The notes beneath the pieces were generated by a model. The model was not told the DNA's origin and searched no databases. It saw only the letters and a program-made list of their open reading frames with translations. This document shows positions 47,257-57,828 of a DNA stretch of 64,000 nucleotides, in pieces. Within the stretch, counting starts at the first letter, position 1, and each line of letters begins with the position of its first letter. Location: assembly GCF_021290385.1 (NCBI RefSeq), contig NZ_CP089928.1:3057501-3121500 (forward strand). Direction: 5' to 3'. A program made the translations under genes and the position numbers. Origin of the DNA: Microbulbifer sp. YPW16 (GTDB lineage: Bacteria; Pseudomonadota; Gammaproteobacteria; Pseudomonadales; Cellvibrionaceae).

Positions 47257-47649
47257 ATGAGTATGCAAGATCCGTTGGCAGATATGCTGACCCGCATCCG
47301 CAACGCCCTCGGGCGTGGCAAGGCTGAGGTCGCAATGCCTTCATCCAAACTGAAAATTAATGTGGCCAAAGTCCTGAAGGACGAGGGTTACATCAACGAT
47401 TACGCCGTAAGCGAAGGCACCAAGCCGGAGCTGACCATTGACCTGAAATACTTCCAGGGCAAGCCGGTCATCGCCGAGCTGGACCGCATGTCCCGTCCGG
47501 GCCTGCGCGCCTACTTTGGCAAAAAAGCTCTGCCGTCCGTACGTGGTGGCCTGGGTATCGCGATCGTCTCCACCTCCAAGGGTGTTATGACTGATCGTGC
47601 TGCACGCCAGGCTGGTATCGGTGGCGAAGTGCTTTGCACCGTATTCTAA
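47257..47649 (+). CDS. rpsH: 30S ribosomal protein S8
   Basis: 130 residues; binds 16S helix 21 and, in E. coli, represses the spc operon at the rplE start. [17 protein letters not shown] start, [19 protein letters not shown] near the end. The second ATG two codons in is the alternative. Confidence 0.99.
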   Translation: MSMQDPLADMLTRIRNALGRGKAEVAMPSSKLKINVAKVLKDEGYINDYAVSEGTKPELTIDLKYFQGKPVIAELDRMSRPGLRAYFGKKALPSVRGGLGIAIVSTSKGVMTDRAARQAGIGGEVLCTVF

Positions 47650-47661
47650 GCGGGGGTTGAT

Positions 47662-48195
47662 ATGTCTCGAGTAGCAAATGATCCGGTAAAAATCCCCGCA
47701 GGCGTTACTGTTGACCTGAAAGGCCAGGATATCGCTGTCAAAGGCAGCAATGGCAACCTGGACATGGTCATCCACGGTGATGTGGAAGTGGCTGAGGCTG
47801 ATAGCCAGCTGACTTTCGTCGCCCGTAACGGTTCCAAGAAGGCCAAGGCGCTCGCGGGTACTACACGCGCACTGGTCAATAACATGGTGGTAGGTGTCAG
47901 CCAGGGCTTCGAGCGCAAGCTGCAGCTGAACGGTGTAGGTTACCGCGCCAAGGCGTCCGGTAAGACCGTAAACCTGACTCTGGGTTTCTCCCACCCCATT
48001 GATTATCAGCTGCCGGAGGGCGTTACCGCCGAAACTCCGTCCCAGACTGAAATCGTACTCAAGAGCAGCGACAAGCAGCTGCTGGGCCAAGTGGCTTCTG
48101 AGATCCGCGCATTCCGTCCGCCGGAGCCCTACAAAGGTAAGGGTGTCCGCTACGCCGACGAGCGTGTGTTCCGGAAAGAGGCCAAGAAGAAGTAG
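47662..48195 (+). CDS. rplF: 50S ribosomal protein L6
   Basis: 177 residues; near the GTPase centre. [17 protein letters not shown] start and the C-terminal [15 protein letters not shown] are conserved. Confidence 0.99.
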   Translation: MSRVANDPVKIPAGVTVDLKGQDIAVKGSNGNLDMVIHGDVEVAEADSQLTFVARNGSKKAKALAGTTRALVNNMVVGVSQGFERKLQLNGVGYRAKASGKTVNLTLGFSHPIDYQLPEGVTAETPSQTEIVLKSSDKQLLGQVASEIRAFRPPEPYKGKGVRYADERVFRKEAKKK

Positions 48196-48208
48196 GTAGG
48201 GCATAGAA

Positions 48209-48559
48209 ATGAACGTTAAGAAGCAATCTCGCTTGCGTCGTGCACGCCGTGCCCGCGCCAAGATCCGCGAGCTCGGCACTGTTCGCCTGACCGTGAACCG
48301 TACGCCGCGCCACATTTACGCACAGGTCCTGTCCGCCGATGGCGACAAGGTACTGGCTTCTGCCTCTACCCTGGACAAAGACCTGCGCTCAGGAAAAACC
48401 GGGAACGTCGATGCCGCTACTGCGGTTGGCACCCTGATCGCCGAGCGCGCCAAGGCCGCTGGTGTTGAGCAGGTCGCCTTCGATCGCAGCGGTTTCAAGT
48501 ACCACGGCCGCGTAAAGGCTCTGGCTGACGCTGCCCGCGAAGCCGGTCTGAAATTCTAA
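48209..48559 (+). CDS. rplR: 50S ribosomal protein L18
   Basis: 116 residues; binds 5S rRNA. Basic N-terminus [19 protein letters not shown] and C-terminal [19 protein letters not shown] are typical. Confidence 0.99.
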   Translation: MNVKKQSRLRRARRARAKIRELGTVRLTVNRTPRHIYAQVLSADGDKVLASASTLDKDLRSGKTGNVDAATAVGTLIAERAKAAGVEQVAFDRSGFKYHGRVKALADAAREAGLKF

Positions 48560-48569
48560 GGGTTGAGTT

Positions 48570-49076
48570 ATGGCTAGAGAGAAAGACAAAAGCAACGACG
48601 AAGGCCTGCAGGAAAAGCTGGTCCAGGTCAATCGTGTTGCCAAGACTGTTAAAGGTGGTCGTATTTTCGCCTTCACAGCACTGACTGTGGTTGGCGATGG
48701 TAACGGCCGTGTCGGCTTCGGCCGCGGCAAGGCCCGCGAAGTGCCGGTAGCGATCCAGAAGGCTATGGAAGCTGCGCGTCGCAACATGATTCAGGTTGAA
48801 CTGAATGGCGACACCATCCAGTATGCCACCAACGGCCGCCACGGCGGTTCCAAGGTGTACATGCAGCCCGCCTCCCAGGGTACCGGTGTTATTGCCGGCG
48901 GTGCCATGCGCTCCGTCCTGGATATGGTTGGCGTGCACAACGTACTGGCCAAGTGCTACGGCTCCACCAATCCGGTGAACGTGGTGCGCGCTACTTTCAA
49001 CGCGCTGGCTCAGATGAGCAGCCCGGAAGATGTAGCGGCCAAGCGCGGCAAGTCTGTTGAAGAAATCCTGAACTGA
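48570..49076 (+). CDS. rpsE: 30S ribosomal protein S5
   Basis: 168 residues; decoding fidelity and mRNA unwinding with S3 and S4. [19 protein letters not shown] carries the spectinomycin-site loop, unchanged. [15 protein letters not shown] is conserved. Confidence 0.99.
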   Translation: MAREKDKSNDEGLQEKLVQVNRVAKTVKGGRIFAFTALTVVGDGNGRVGFGRGKAREVPVAIQKAMEAARRNMIQVELNGDTIQYATNGRHGGSKVYMQPASQGTGVIAGGAMRSVLDMVGVHNVLAKCYGSTNPVNVVRATFNALAQMSSPEDVAAKRGKSVEEILN

Positions 49077-49116
49077 TCGCGGTTCGGACACCAAGGTTAT
49101 TTAGTGGGTTAAGACC

Positions 49117-49302
49117 ATGGCTAAGAAGACCATTAAAGTCACCCAGATCAAAAGCATCGCCAAGCGCCTGAAAAACCATCAGGCGTGCGTTGCGGGTCTG
49201 GGCCTGCGCCGCATCGGTCACACTGTGGAAGTGGAAGACACTCCCTCCGTGCGCGGCATGATCAACAAAGTTAACTACCTGGTTAAGGTAGAGGGGGAAT
49301 AA
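49117..49302 (+). CDS. rpmD: 50S ribosomal protein L30
   Basis: 61 residues, normal for the family. Basic N-terminus ([19 protein letters not shown]) and [20 protein letters not shown] are conserved. One base separates its stop from rplO. Confidence 0.98.
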   Translation: MAKKTIKVTQIKSIAKRLKNHQACVAGLGLRRIGHTVEVEDTPSVRGMINKVNYLVKVEGE

Positions 49303-49303
49303 C

Positions 49304-49738
49304 ATGCGTTTGAACGACCTGTCTCCCGCAGAAGGCCACAAGCACGACGCCAAGCGCGTCGGCCGTGGTATCGGTAGCGGCCTGGGTAAAACCGGTGGCC
49401 GCGGCCACAAGGGCCAGAAATCCCGTTCCGGCGGATCCGTGCGTCCGGGCTTCGAAGGCGGCCAGATGCCGCTGCAGAAGCGCCTGCCGAAGTACGGTTT
49501 CACCGCGTACAGCTCCCGCTTTGCGGCGGAAGTGCGCGTCGGTGAGCTGAACAAGGTGGATGCGGACGTAATTGATTTGGCAGCGCTGAAGAATGCCGAT
49601 ATTATCGGCAGCCACGTAAAACGCGCCAAAGTGTTCCTGTCCGGCGAGCTGACCAAGGCGGTGACCGTCAAAGGTCTGGCAGTCAGCAAGGGCGCTAAAG
49701 CGGCCATCGAAGCTGCTGGCGGTAAAGTAGAAGACTAA
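49304..49738 (+). CDS. rplO: 50S ribosomal protein L15
   Basis: 144 residues; late-assembly protein. [20 protein letters not shown] and the Gly-rich [19 protein letters not shown] are present. Confidence 0.99.
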   Translation: MRLNDLSPAEGHKHDAKRVGRGIGSGLGKTGGRGHKGQKSRSGGSVRPGFEGGQMPLQKRLPKYGFTAYSSRFAAEVRVGELNKVDADVIDLAALKNADIIGSHVKRAKVFLSGELTKAVTVKGLAVSKGAKAAIEAAGGKVED

Positions 49739-49749
49739 TTGAGGCCCCA

Positions 49750-51096
49750 ATGGCACGACCAGGATCCGGCGTAAATTCCCTGGGCAACAGCAAGGGATTG
49801 GGCGAGCTTTGGGCTCGCCTTCGTTTTCTGTTCCTCGCGATACTGGTGTATCGCTTAGGTACCCATATTCCGGTGCCCGGCATTGATCCGGAGAAGCTGG
49901 CGAACCTGTTTAACCAGAACCAGGGAACAATCCTGGGCCTGTTCAACATGTTCTCCGGTGGCGCACTGGAACGCATGAGTATTCTGGCGCTGGGCATCAT
50001 GCCGTACATCTCCGCGTCCATCATCATGCAGTTGATGACCGCGGTGACACCCTCTCTGGAAGCTCTGAAGAAAGAGGGGGACGCCGGCAGGCGCAAGATC
50101 AACCAGTACACCCGTTACCTGACGGTGGTGCTGGCCCTGATCCAGGGTATCGGCATGACCTTTGGTCTCGCTGGCCAGAACCTGGCCTACTCAGCTGAGC
50201 CCGCGTTCGGTTTCTACTTCGTGGCCGTCGTGTCACTGGTAACCGGTGCGGTGTTCATGATGTGGCTGGGTGAGCAGATCACCGAGCGCGGTGTCGGCAA
50301 CGGTATTTCCATGCTGATCTTCGCCGGTATTGTGGCAGGCCTGCCCAGCGCGGTCGGCCAGGCTTTCGAGCAGGCGCGCCAGGGCGAGTTGCATCTCCTG
50401 CTGCTGCTGTTACTGGGCTTTATCTCGGTGGCCGTAGTGTACTTCGTGGTGTTCATGGAGCGCGGCCAGCGTCGCATTACCATTAACCACGCGCGCCGCC
50501 AGGCCGGTCGCTACTCCGCAGCCCCGGCTGCGCAGTCGAGCCACCTGCCGCTGAAGGTCAATATGGCCGGTGTGATCCCGGTAATCTTTGCCAGCAGCAT
50601 CCTGCTGTTCCCCGCCACTCTGGCGCAGTGGTTCGGTGAGGGTGGTGAAGGCTTCGGTGCCCAGATCCTGCAGTGGATGGCGCTGCAACTGGGGCCGGGT
50701 CAGCCGCTGAACATTATCCTGTTCGCACTGCTGATCGGCTTCTTCTGCTTCTTCTATACGGCGTTGATGTTCAACCCGAACGAAGTGGCAGACAACCTGA
50801 AGAAATCCGGTGCCTATGTGCCCGGCATCCGTCCCGGTGAGCAGACCGCGCGCTACATCGACAGCGTGCTGACCCGTCTGACCCTGGTGGGTGCGGTATA
50901 CATCGCATTGGTCTCCCTGCTGCCGCAGTTTCTGGTGGTCGGGTTTAACGTACCCTTTTATCTGGGTGGTACTTCACTGCTGATCGTCGTGGTCGTGGTG
51001 ATGGACTTCATGTCACAGGTGCAGTCACACCTGTTGTCCCACCAGTACGAGGGGCTGATGAAAAAGTCCAACCTGCAAGGCTACGGTCGTCGCTGA
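49750..51096 (+). CDS. secY: Preprotein translocase channel SecY
   Basis: 448 residues, ten membrane helices. It forms the protein-conducting pore with SecE (21013) and SecG. Plug-region GIDPEKL...[24 protein letters not shown], and the SecA/ribosome-binding loop [20 protein letters not shown] are conserved. 11 bp after rplO. Confidence 0.99.
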   Translation: MARPGSGVNSLGNSKGLGELWARLRFLFLAILVYRLGTHIPVPGIDPEKLANLFNQNQGTILGLFNMFSGGALERMSILALGIMPYISASIIMQLMTAVTPSLEALKKEGDAGRRKINQYTRYLTVVLALIQGIGMTFGLAGQNLAYSAEPAFGFYFVAVVSLVTGAVFMMWLGEQITERGVGNGISMLIFAGIVAGLPSAVGQAFEQARQGELHLLLLLLLGFISVAVVYFVVFMERGQRRITINHARRQAGRYSAAPAAQSSHLPLKVNMAGVIPVIFASSILLFPATLAQWFGEGGEGFGAQILQWMALQLGPGQPLNIILFALLIGFFCFFYTALMFNPNEVADNLKKSGAYVPGIRPGEQTARYIDSVLTRLTLVGAVYIALVSLLPQFLVVGFNVPFYLGGTSLLIVVVVVMDFMSQVQSHLLSHQYEGLMKKSNLQGYGRR

Positions 51097-51138
51097 TCGC
51101 GACACCAGGCAGCAGTTTGATTGAATTGAGGTAAGGTC

Positions 51139-51255
51139 ATGAAAGTACGCGCTTCTGTTAAAAAGATCTGCCGTAACTGCAAAATCGTGCGTCGCAAGGG
51201 CGTTCTGCGGGTAATCTGCAGCACCGATCCGCGCCACAAGCAGCGCCAGGGCTAA
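51139..51255 (+). CDS. rpmJ: 50S ribosomal protein L36, zinc form
   Basis: 38 residues, [17 protein letters not shown] at the start. Cys11, Cys14, Cys27 and His33 form the zinc site, so this is the C+ paralogue. Short gene with TGAGGTAAGG before the ATG. Last gene of the spc operon. Confidence 0.98.
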   Translation: MKVRASVKKICRNCKIVRRKGVLRVICSTDPRHKQRQG

Positions 51256-51561
51256 TCGAGACAAGTCCGGTGGCTGGGATTCCCCTCCCGGTCACCGGCG
51301 CCGGATTCGACCTCCTGGTCGGTTCCGGGCAGCAGGGACCCACGGGTCAGCTGCTGCCAACAGGGGGCGTTGACTGTCGTCCGTTTCTTCTCGGGAGACC
51401 CGGGGAGAGGCGGACTATTGCAATTTAGTGTCTGAGAAGCTATTCTTGCGCGCCTTTTTGGTGGCGCCGCCGGTTTTTTAGTCGCTGTCAGCGCCGAATC
51501 TAGAGTTGAGTCACGCTTTGAAGACAAAGCACGTGGCTCCCAATACGTGGAGTATGCCTCT
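51256..51561 (+). promoter_or_regulatory. spc-alpha operon gap with leader
   Basis: 306 bp. It holds a candidate promoter (51418-51446) and a leader in which S4 should repress the alpha operon. A small GC hairpin followed by ggtttttt (about 51463-51480) might be an attenuator. No gene is seen. Confidence 0.45.
51418..51446 (+). promoter_or_regulatory. Candidate alpha-operon promoter
   Basis: TTGCAA (51418-51423), 17-bp spacer, TATTCT (51441-51446). Each hexamer matches four of six positions; spacing is optimal. Confidence 0.45.
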
Positions 51562-51918
51562 ATGGCACGTATTGCTGGTGTCAATGTACCAGACCACAAG
51601 CACGCCGTGATCTCCCTGACCCATATCTATGGGGTCGGTCGCACCACGGCTAAATCAATTTTGGCAGCGGTTGGTATCGCTGAATCCACCAAAATCCGCG
51701 AACTGTCTGAAGAGCAGATCGAGTCCATCCGTGGCGAAGTTGCAAAGCTTTCCGTGGAAGGCGACCTGCGTCGTGAAGTATCCATGAACATCAAACGTCT
51801 GATGGACCTGGGTTGCTTCCGCGGTTTGCGCCACCGTCGCAGCCTGCCGCTGCGTGGCCAGCGCACCAAGACCAACGCCCGTACCCGCAAGGGTCCGCGC
51901 AAGCCGATCCGCAAGTAA
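51562..51918 (+). CDS. rpsM: 30S ribosomal protein S13
   Basis: 118 residues, [20 protein letters not shown] start; an in-frame ATG at 51547 adds five residues that do not fit. Contacts the large subunit and P-site tRNA; the basic C-terminus ([18 protein letters not shown]) is intact. First gene of the alpha operon. Confidence 0.99.
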   Translation: MARIAGVNVPDHKHAVISLTHIYGVGRTTAKSILAAVGIAESTKIRELSEEQIESIRGEVAKLSVEGDLRREVSMNIKRLMDLGCFRGLRHRRSLPLRGQRTKTNARTRKGPRKPIRK

Positions 51919-51992
51919 GCGGCTCTCGCGGTTTAACAATCCCCGCGGCGCTTTGCTGGCCGGGGAGTTGATACAGGATTTAGGATACAGGT

Positions 51993-52382
51993 ATGGCTAA
52001 GCCAAAAACTACTGTTCGCAAAAAGGTCAAAAAGACCGTTGTCGACGGTGTTGCCCACGTCCACGCATCGTTCAACAACACGATCGTGACGATCACTGAT
52101 CGCCAGGGTAATACCCTCAGCTGGGCCACTGCCGGTGGTTCCGGTTTCCGTGGCTCGCGCAAGAGCACGCCTTTTGCAGCCCAGGTGGCCGCTGAGCGCG
52201 CGGGTAATGCCGCTCAGGAATACGGCCTGAAAAACCTCGACGTCGAAGTTAAGGGCCCCGGCCCCGGTCGCGAATCTGCTGTTCGCGCCCTGAATAACTG
52301 CGGCTTCAAGATCACCAATATCACCGACGTGACGCCGATCCCGCATAATGGTTGTCGTCCGCCCAAAAAGCGTCGCGTGTAA
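51993..52382 (+). CDS. rpsK: 30S ribosomal protein S11
   Basis: 129 residues; platform protein near the Shine-Dalgarno helix. [19 protein letters not shown] and the C-terminal [12 protein letters not shown] are conserved. Confidence 0.99.
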   Translation: MAKPKTTVRKKVKKTVVDGVAHVHASFNNTIVTITDRQGNTLSWATAGGSGFRGSRKSTPFAAQVAAERAGNAAQEYGLKNLDVEVKGPGPGRESAVRALNNCGFKITNITDVTPIPHNGCRPPKKRRV

Positions 52383-52397
52383 GAGGGGGCTGACAAA

Positions 52398-53018
52398 ATG
52401 GCACGTTATATTGGACCAAAATGTAAACTTTCCCGTCGGGAAGGTACCGATCTGCAGCTGAAGAGCGGCGTTCGCCCGCACGACTCCAAGTGTCGTGCAG
52501 AGGCCAAGCCGGGCCAGCACGGCGCCGGCCGCGGCCGCCTGTCTGACTACGGCGTACAGCTGCGTGAAAAGCAGAAGGTTCGCCGCATCTACGGCGTACT
52601 GGAAAAGCAGTTCCGCAACTACTATAAGGAAGCGGCGCGCCTGAAGGGTGCAACCGGTGAAAACCTGCTGCAGCTGCTCGAGAAGCGCCTGGACAATGTG
52701 GTTTACCGCATGGGCTTCGGTTCTACCCGTTCTGAAGCACGCCAGCTGGTAGCTCACAAGGCGATTCTGGTTAACGGCAGCACCGTGAATATCCCGTCTT
52801 ACCAGGTACAGGCTGGTGACGTGGTTTCTATTCGCGAGAAAGCCAAGAAGCAGATGCGTATCCAGAATTCCGTTTCCCTCGCCGCCCAGCGTGGCGATGT
52901 CGAGTGGGTAGATGTCAACGCGACCAAACTGGAAGGCACTTTCAAGCGTGTTCCGGATCGTGTTGACCTGCCGGCAGAGATCAACGAAAACCTTATCGTG
53001 GAACTCTACTCCAAGTAA
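52398..53018 (+). CDS. rpsD: 30S ribosomal protein S4
   Basis: 206 residues; early assembly protein, mRNA helicase component and repressor of the alpha operon. [19 protein letters not shown] and the S4 RNA-binding domain [19 protein letters not shown] are clear. C- (no zinc) form. Confidence 0.99.
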   Translation: MARYIGPKCKLSRREGTDLQLKSGVRPHDSKCRAEAKPGQHGAGRGRLSDYGVQLREKQKVRRIYGVLEKQFRNYYKEAARLKGATGENLLQLLEKRLDNVVYRMGFGSTRSEARQLVAHKAILVNGSTVNIPSYQVQAGDVVSIREKAKKQMRIQNSVSLAAQRGDVEWVDVNATKLEGTFKRVPDRVDLPAEINENLIVELYSK

Positions 53019-53045
53019 GGGATACAACTGTAAACAGGTATGGCT

Positions 53046-54050
53046 ATGCAGACTGCTGTCAACGAGTTTTTGACACCGCGTCGTATTGACGTCACTGAGT
53101 ACAACCAGAATCACGCCAAAGTGGTTCTGGAGCCCCTGGAGCGTGGTTTCGGCCACACTCTGGGTAACGCCCTGCGTCGCATCCTGCTGTCCTCCATGCC
53201 AGGCTGCGCCGTCACCGAAGTCGAGATCGACGGTGTCGAGCACGAGTACAGCGCCATTGAAGGTGTGCAGGAAGACGTAATTGAAATCCTGCTCAACCTG
53301 AAGGACGTTGCCGTGGTCATGCACGGCAAGGACCAGGCAGTGCTGAGCCTGAGCAAGAAGGGCCCGGGTGCCGTGACCGCTGGTGATATCCAGGTGGATC
53401 ACGACATCGAGATCGTCAACCCGGAGCACGTGATCGCCAATATTACCGGTGACGTGGAACTCAGCCTCCGTCTGACGGTGGCGCGCGGTCGTGGCTACCA
53501 GCCCGCCGACGCCCGTCACGAGGACGAGGAGGAAACCCGTGCGATTGGCCGTCTGCAGCTGGACGCTTCCTACAGCCCGGTCCGCCGCGTTTCCTACGCA
53601 GTGGAATCCGCGCGTGTAGAGCAACGGACTGACCTGGACAAGCTGGTTCTGGACCTGGAGACCAACGGTACCCTGGATCCGGAGGAGGCTATCCGTCGCG
53701 CCGCCACAATCCTCCAGCAGCAGCTGGCAGTGTTTGTGGACCTGGAAGGCCCGGATGAGTCCCAGCCCAAGCAGGACGAGCCGGAAGTCGATCCGGTACT
53801 GCTGCGCCCGGTGGATGACCTGGAGCTGACCGTGCGTTCGGCTAACTGTCTGAAAGCAGAGAACATCTACTACATCGGTGACCTGATCCAGCGCACCGAA
53901 GTGGAACTGCTGAAGACTCCGAACCTGGGCAAGAAGTCCCTGACTGAAATCAAGGACGTCCTGGCTTCCCGTGGTCTGTCCCTGGGCATGCGCCTGGAGA
54001 ACTGGCCGCCGGCCAGCCTCAAGGGTGACAGCAAGCTGAGCCCCCTGTAA
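53046..54050 (+). CDS. rpoA: DNA-directed RNA polymerase subunit alpha
   Basis: 334 residues. The N-terminal domain ([20 protein letters not shown]) starts polymerase assembly; the C-terminal domain ([20 protein letters not shown], then [17 protein letters not shown]) binds UP elements and activators, including the Arg contact residue in the RSANC segment. ATG at 53046 is preferred because AACAGG lies 7 nt upstream; ATG at 53040 is two codons earlier with a poorly placed site. Confidence 0.98.
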   Translation: MQTAVNEFLTPRRIDVTEYNQNHAKVVLEPLERGFGHTLGNALRRILLSSMPGCAVTEVEIDGVEHEYSAIEGVQEDVIEILLNLKDVAVVMHGKDQAVLSLSKKGPGAVTAGDIQVDHDIEIVNPEHVIANITGDVELSLRLTVARGRGYQPADARHEDEEETRAIGRLQLDASYSPVRRVSYAVESARVEQRTDLDKLVLDLETNGTLDPEEAIRRAATILQQQLAVFVDLEGPDESQPKQDEPEVDPVLLRPVDDLELTVRSANCLKAENIYYIGDLIQRTEVELLKTPNLGKKSLTEIKDVLASRGLSLGMRLENWPPASLKGDSKLSPL

Positions 54051-54173
54051 GCATCTGGTAAGCGCGGCTCCGGTCGCGCCGTCGATAGATAGAACCCGAG
54101 CGGTGACACGACCCTGTGCGGCACCGCTCCAGAACGACCTGCTGAGAAAGCAACTGTCGTAAGGAATTGAGTT

Positions 54174-54569
54174 ATGCGTCATCGCTATAGTGGCCGTAAA
54201 TTCAGCCGTACCAGTTCCCATCGCAAGGCCATGTTCAAGAACATGACTGCGTCACTGGTAGAACATGAACTGATCAAAACCACACTGCCGAAAGCCAAGG
54301 AGCTGCGCCGGGTTGCCGAGCCGCTGATTACCCTGGCCAAGAAGGACAGTGTTGCCAACCGTCGCCTGGCATTTGCCCGTATCCGTGACAAGGATGCCGT
54401 CAAGAAGCTGTTCGACGAACTGGGCCCGCGTTACGACGCTCGCCCGGGTGGCTATATCCGTATCCTGAAGTGTGGCTTCCGCGCCGGCGACAAGGCCCCC
54501 ATGGCCTACGTCGAGCTGGTTGACCGCCCGCAGGCGGACGACGACGCAGCTGAGGCCGCCGAGGCCTGA
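54174..54569 (+). CDS. rplQ: 50S ribosomal protein L17
   Basis: 131 residues; tunnel-exit protein. [20 protein letters not shown] start and [21 protein letters not shown] are conserved. Acidic Ala/Glu tail. Last gene of the alpha operon. Confidence 0.99.
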   Translation: MRHRYSGRKFSRTSSHRKAMFKNMTASLVEHELIKTTLPKAKELRRVAEPLITLAKKDSVANRRLAFARIRDKDAVKKLFDELGPRYDARPGGYIRILKCGFRAGDKAPMAYVELVDRPQADDDAAEAAEA

Positions 54570-54585
54570 GTCGCAGTCGTCAACG

Positions 54586-54615
54586 AAAAAGCCGGTCCCT
54601 GACCGGCTTTTTTTT
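54586..54615 (+). terminator. Terminator of the alpha operon
   Basis: aaaaagccggtc and gaccggcttttt form a 12-bp stem with a 3-nt loop and a T8 tail. Confidence 0.96.
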
Positions 54616-54628
54616 CGCCTGTTTGTCG

Positions 54629-54634
54629 TATAAT
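54629..54634 (+). promoter_or_regulatory. Possible -10 of the DUF1315 gene
   Basis: An exact TATAAT 47 bp before the start codon. The -35 position falls in the terminator T run and matches poorly. Confidence 0.4.
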
Positions 54635-54681
54635 TGGCCGGTCGGTGCCCAGTGCGCCTTCCATGACCCGGAGGTTTCCCC

Positions 54682-54927
54682 ATGGACTTGCAGCAACTGC
54701 TGGACAACCTGAACCCGCAGATCGTCGGCAGCCTCAAGCGCGCCATCGAGCTGGGCAAATGGCCCAATGGGGTGGCCCTGACCAGTGAGCAGAAGATGCT
54801 GTGTGCAGAAGCCGTGCGAGCCTGGGAGCTGCGCAACCTGCCACGAGAGTCCCAGGTGGGCTATGTGGCGCCGAAGAAAACGCCCTGTGGCGACAAGGAC
54901 GAGGCCCAGCCCCTGAACTGGCGCTGA
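54682..54927 (+). CDS. DUF1315 (YeaC-like) protein
   Basis: 81 residues. MDLQQLLDNLNPQIVGSLKRAIELGKWPNG resembles E. coli YeaC (MNIDALMKMMTPEIVERL... ELGRWPDG). Cytoplasmic, no known activity. ATG with a good GGAGG site. It has its own promoter region after the alpha-operon terminator. Confidence 0.88.
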   Translation: MDLQQLLDNLNPQIVGSLKRAIELGKWPNGVALTSEQKMLCAEAVRAWELRNLPRESQVGYVAPKKTPCGDKDEAQPLNWR

Positions 54928-55201
54928 TCCGATGCCGGGGAAAGCTGCCGGCAGCTGATACTGCGACAGACTTTCCCCAGGAACAGTCCGGGTAGCCCAG
55001 CCGGGTTGTACCGCAATTTCCCCATCTCCCCCGATCACTTTCTTTCCTGTCCTTGTACCGGTGTCTCGGCGGTGCCGCACCGTGCTTTTCTTCTGTCGCC
55101 AGATTTAACGCGTGAATGCATGGGCGGTCTCGGTTCCCGCCCCGGCTGGCGTTATGCTGAGTGAGGTGGGTAGGTCGTGGATGCAGACAAGGACAGGCTC
55201 T

Positions 55202-55846
55202 ATGGGGAAACATCAACAAAGGTGGCTCTGGGCCCTGCCGGCGTTGGCGGTTGCGCTCTGGTGGGCGGGTAGTCAGTTGTATTCGGGAACGGGCGGGTCC
55301 GGTACCGTTGTAGAGGGGCCCGGCGGTATTCCCTCTGCACCTGCCGCAGTGGCCCGAGACAGGGATAGGATATTGGCAGGCGAGGGTGAGCCGACGCGGG
55401 ACCAGTTGCTTTCACATCCCCGGGTAGAGGCTTACCTGGAGCGTGAGGAGGACAAGCGGGCGCTGAAGGCGTATTTCGCGGGCTCTGCGACTGCACCGGG
55501 TGATGAGGAGGCATGGGCGCTGATCGAGCGGATCGAGTCAGAGGGCCGGGTAATTGCTTTCGAGGCGTTGACCCTCAAGCTCGCCTGGCTGGAGCGCAAC
55601 AGTACCGGTAAGGAGGAATTCGATCAGGCGGCCGCCGGGTTGATGGCCCAGTACCGCCAGCGCGCAGAAGCCCGTGAGGAATACGATCCCTACCGGGATG
55701 AGCCGGGGTTTGCCCGCTACAAGGCGATGGAAGCGCAGATCCTGCAGCGGGTCCAGGAAATGGATGTGTTCCCGGATGGGCTTACACGGCAGCAGTACCT
55801 GCGCCGGGAGTTACAGCAGGCGCGGGAAAAGGCCTACGGGAATTGA
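55202..55846 (+). CDS. Membrane-anchored protein of unknown function
   Basis: 214 residues, not recognised. One N-terminal membrane helix (about 9-24), a Gly/Pro-rich linker to about 55, and then a charged, helical periplasmic part (REEDKRALKAYFAG, ALTLKLAWLERN, YDPYRDEPGFARYKAMEAQ). It has a loose resemblance in layout to lipase-chaperone (LifO) proteins, but their RxxFDYFLSALGE-type motif is absent, so I do not use that name. ATG at 55202 has AGGACAGG upstream; upstream in-frame starts (55112) have no site. It precedes an esterase gene on the other strand. Confidence 0.72.
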   Translation: MGKHQQRWLWALPALAVALWWAGSQLYSGTGGSGTVVEGPGGIPSAPAAVARDRDRILAGEGEPTRDQLLSHPRVEAYLEREEDKRALKAYFAGSATAPGDEEAWALIERIESEGRVIAFEALTLKLAWLERNSTGKEEFDQAAAGLMAQYRQRAEAREEYDPYRDEPGFARYKAMEAQILQRVQEMDVFPDGLTRQQYLRRELQQAREKAYGN

Positions 55847-55926
55847 GGCGAAACCAGCGTCGATAGCCAGGGCTGCGAAACCGATCAATTCGTACCTGGT
55901 AAATCCGGCCGCCATGAACCTGCATT

Positions 55927-55959
55927 GAAAAAGGGCCGCCCCGGGGGACGGCCCTTTTT
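55927..55959. terminator. Bidirectional terminator
   Basis: aaaaagggccgcc ... ggacggcccttttt, with a cggg loop. It serves the unknown gene on the left and the esterase gene on the right (convergent). Confidence 0.9.
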
Positions 55960-55985
55960 ATGCCAACCAGGAAGAGTGGTGCCGG

Positions 55986-57440
55986 TCAGAGCAATCCACC
56001 CACCAGATCGTAGAACCAGTTGTTGTTATTTTCGAAGTCCGAGGTCTCGTCGGTTTCATACGCACGGATATAACTGCCGCCCTGGTAGTTGACGATATTG
56101 TTGAGGAAGTCACGGGTATCCAGTCCCAGCTGGGCGATTTCCCCATACTGTAGGTCGAGCACGGTGGTGCAGTGGCTTTCATTGAAGTTGCGGAAGCGGG
56201 GGAAGTAATAGCCCCAGTTACCGGTCTGGTCGAGCAACGGGATCAGGTTGTCGAAGGTGTCCTGCTGCCACCTGGCACGGAGCTTCGCCAGTTTGGATTG
56301 TGCATCTGGGTCATTGCCAATCTCACCGAAGAAACGCTCATAGGAGTAGGATGAAAAATTACCGTCCGCCAGGAAGTGGGTAATACCCAGTCGATCGCCG
56401 GGAAACTTATTTGAGAGGCCGCCGTAGAGGGTTGCCAGGGCATTGGGATCGAACCCGGGCGTAATCTGTGTGAGCAGGTTGATCGGGTTTTCGGCGGTCG
56501 CATCGCCATCATCCGAATAGGTCGTCCAGGAATCCAGCACTTCCCGATGCAGGGGCAGTGACGGATAGCTCTCGGGATCATTGCTGTCCCGCGGGGCATT
56601 GAATAGCGGTCCGGAATCATCCAGCAGGTAGCCGTAATCCACACTCATATCCGCGCGCAATTTCGAGTAATTCAGCAGTGCACCGATACTGCCCGCGCTG
56701 CAGCCGGCGGCGAGCATCTGCCGGGGTTTCTGCAGGTTGTTCTTGACCCAGGAAGTGACCGCCTGCACGTTGCGCAAGCCGTTGTGATGCCAGACCAGGT
56801 CGGGGTTCTGGCCGCTGGGATCCGCATACACCTGGGTCTTGTCCCCAACATAAATATCCCCGGTGCAGTAAGGCACGTAGACAATATTCCACTCGCCGGT
56901 CTTGAACTGGTCATAGGGATGATGGGTATAGATCAGGGGCGAGGCGGCTGCGGTGCCCAGGTTGGATGAGTTTTCGAAGTCCAGCAGGTTGATGTTCTGG
57001 ACGTAGTCATCCGGTATGCCATTGGGATTGCGCGCGCCGCGGATACCCGCCTGGCCCGAGCAGCTCTCGTAATCCCAGCAGGCGCCGCCGCCCTCAAAAT
57101 AGAAAATGGTATTGCTGGTGTCCGGCACCCGGTACACGAAAAACTTGTAGGGCGAGCCATTGCCGCACATGGCCCCGGTGCTTGCGGGCACGTCGACTTT
57201 CTGCCAGTTGTCGTAATCGGCCGGGTCAAACCCATCGTCGAAGCCATCGACTTCCCGGGACAGTGGGTACATTCCCTGTGTCTGTTCCTGCGTTACCGGA
57301 CCATTGGCCTGGCGCGGCACTATGAGGTTGCCGAGGGTGGCCCAGAAGCCGTAATCCCCGGGTTCTGCGCTCACCTGGGCGCTGAGCGTGAGGCTGATGG
57401 CGGCACAGGCGAGCGCCGCACTGCGGAGAACTTTTATCAT
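55986..57440 (-). CDS. Pectin acetylesterase (PAE/Notum)-family esterase
   Basis: 484 residues. Signal peptide at 1-25 (cut near VSA). Family marks: TIFYFEGGGACWD (oxyanion region, about 111-123), NIVYVPYCTGDIYVGD, and the nucleophile elbow GCSAGSIGALL (Ser248). Eight or more Cys suggest disulfides. It is probably secreted and removes acetyl or acyl groups from a polysaccharide; the substrate is unknown. It lies alone on the minus strand, opposite to the acylase gene, with a 388-bp shared upstream region. Confidence 0.88.
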   Translation of the reverse strand: MIKVLRSAALACAAISLTLSAQVSAEPGDYGFWATLGNLIVPRQANGPVTQEQTQGMYPLSREVDGFDDGFDPADYDNWQKVDVPASTGAMCGNGSPYKFFVYRVPDTSNTIFYFEGGGACWDYESCSGQAGIRGARNPNGIPDDYVQNINLLDFENSSNLGTAAASPLIYTHHPYDQFKTGEWNIVYVPYCTGDIYVGDKTQVYADPSGQNPDLVWHHNGLRNVQAVTSWVKNNLQKPRQMLAAGCSAGSIGALLNYSKLRADMSVDYGYLLDDSGPLFNAPRDSNDPESYPSLPLHREVLDSWTTYSDDGDATAENPINLLTQITPGFDPNALATLYGGLSNKFPGDRLGITHFLADGNFSSYSYERFFGEIGNDPDAQSKLAKLRARWQQDTFDNLIPLLDQTGNWGYYFPRFRNFNESHCTTVLDLQYGEIAQLGLDTRDFLNNIVNYQGGSYIRAYETDETSDFENNNNWFYDLVGGLL

Positions 57441-57828
57441 TTTTATCCCCTGATTGATCAGTGATTATCAGTCGTTTTCTCTCTGGCTGCGCCAGTTGGT
57501 ACGGGGCCGTACTGCGGGGACAAAAATGCCTGGGAAATGTCCGTCTCGACCGGAGTAAAACGGGCGCTGAGCCGGTTCGCTACTTCGGTAAAACGCCCTG
57601 AGCCTAGTGCCTTGTCGGCCCAGGGTCGAGAATATTTGCAGGCAGAACTATCGGGTCACCATAGACGTACCAGTCTCCCCGGCAAGCTGAAAACTGCTTC
57701 ACAAATTCAGGTGGAAAAGAAAGACAGCAAGACAGTGCCGGGGTTTGATTGCCACCAGTTCCGGCAGGCTTTACCCGGCGTCACGGGTGGGGGACACTGG
57801 CAGCAATAACAATAATCCTGGTGAGTCT
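57441..57828. promoter_or_regulatory. 388-bp divergent region between esterase and acylase
   Basis: No convincing gene. Two similar direct repeats, gtaaaacgggcgctgag (57555-57571) and gtaaaacgccctgag (57588-57602), start 33 bp apart and might be a regulator site. Promoters for both genes should lie here but are not clear by eye. Confidence 0.4.

Noticed and set aside
55202..55846. Lipase-specific foldase (lifO)
   Set aside because: The layout is similar, but the foldase signature motif is not present and no lipase gene is adjacent.
57537..57809. A 90-codon plus-strand frame before the acylase gene
   Set aside because: No ribosome binding site, low-complexity composition, no recognisable motif; it lies where promoters are expected.
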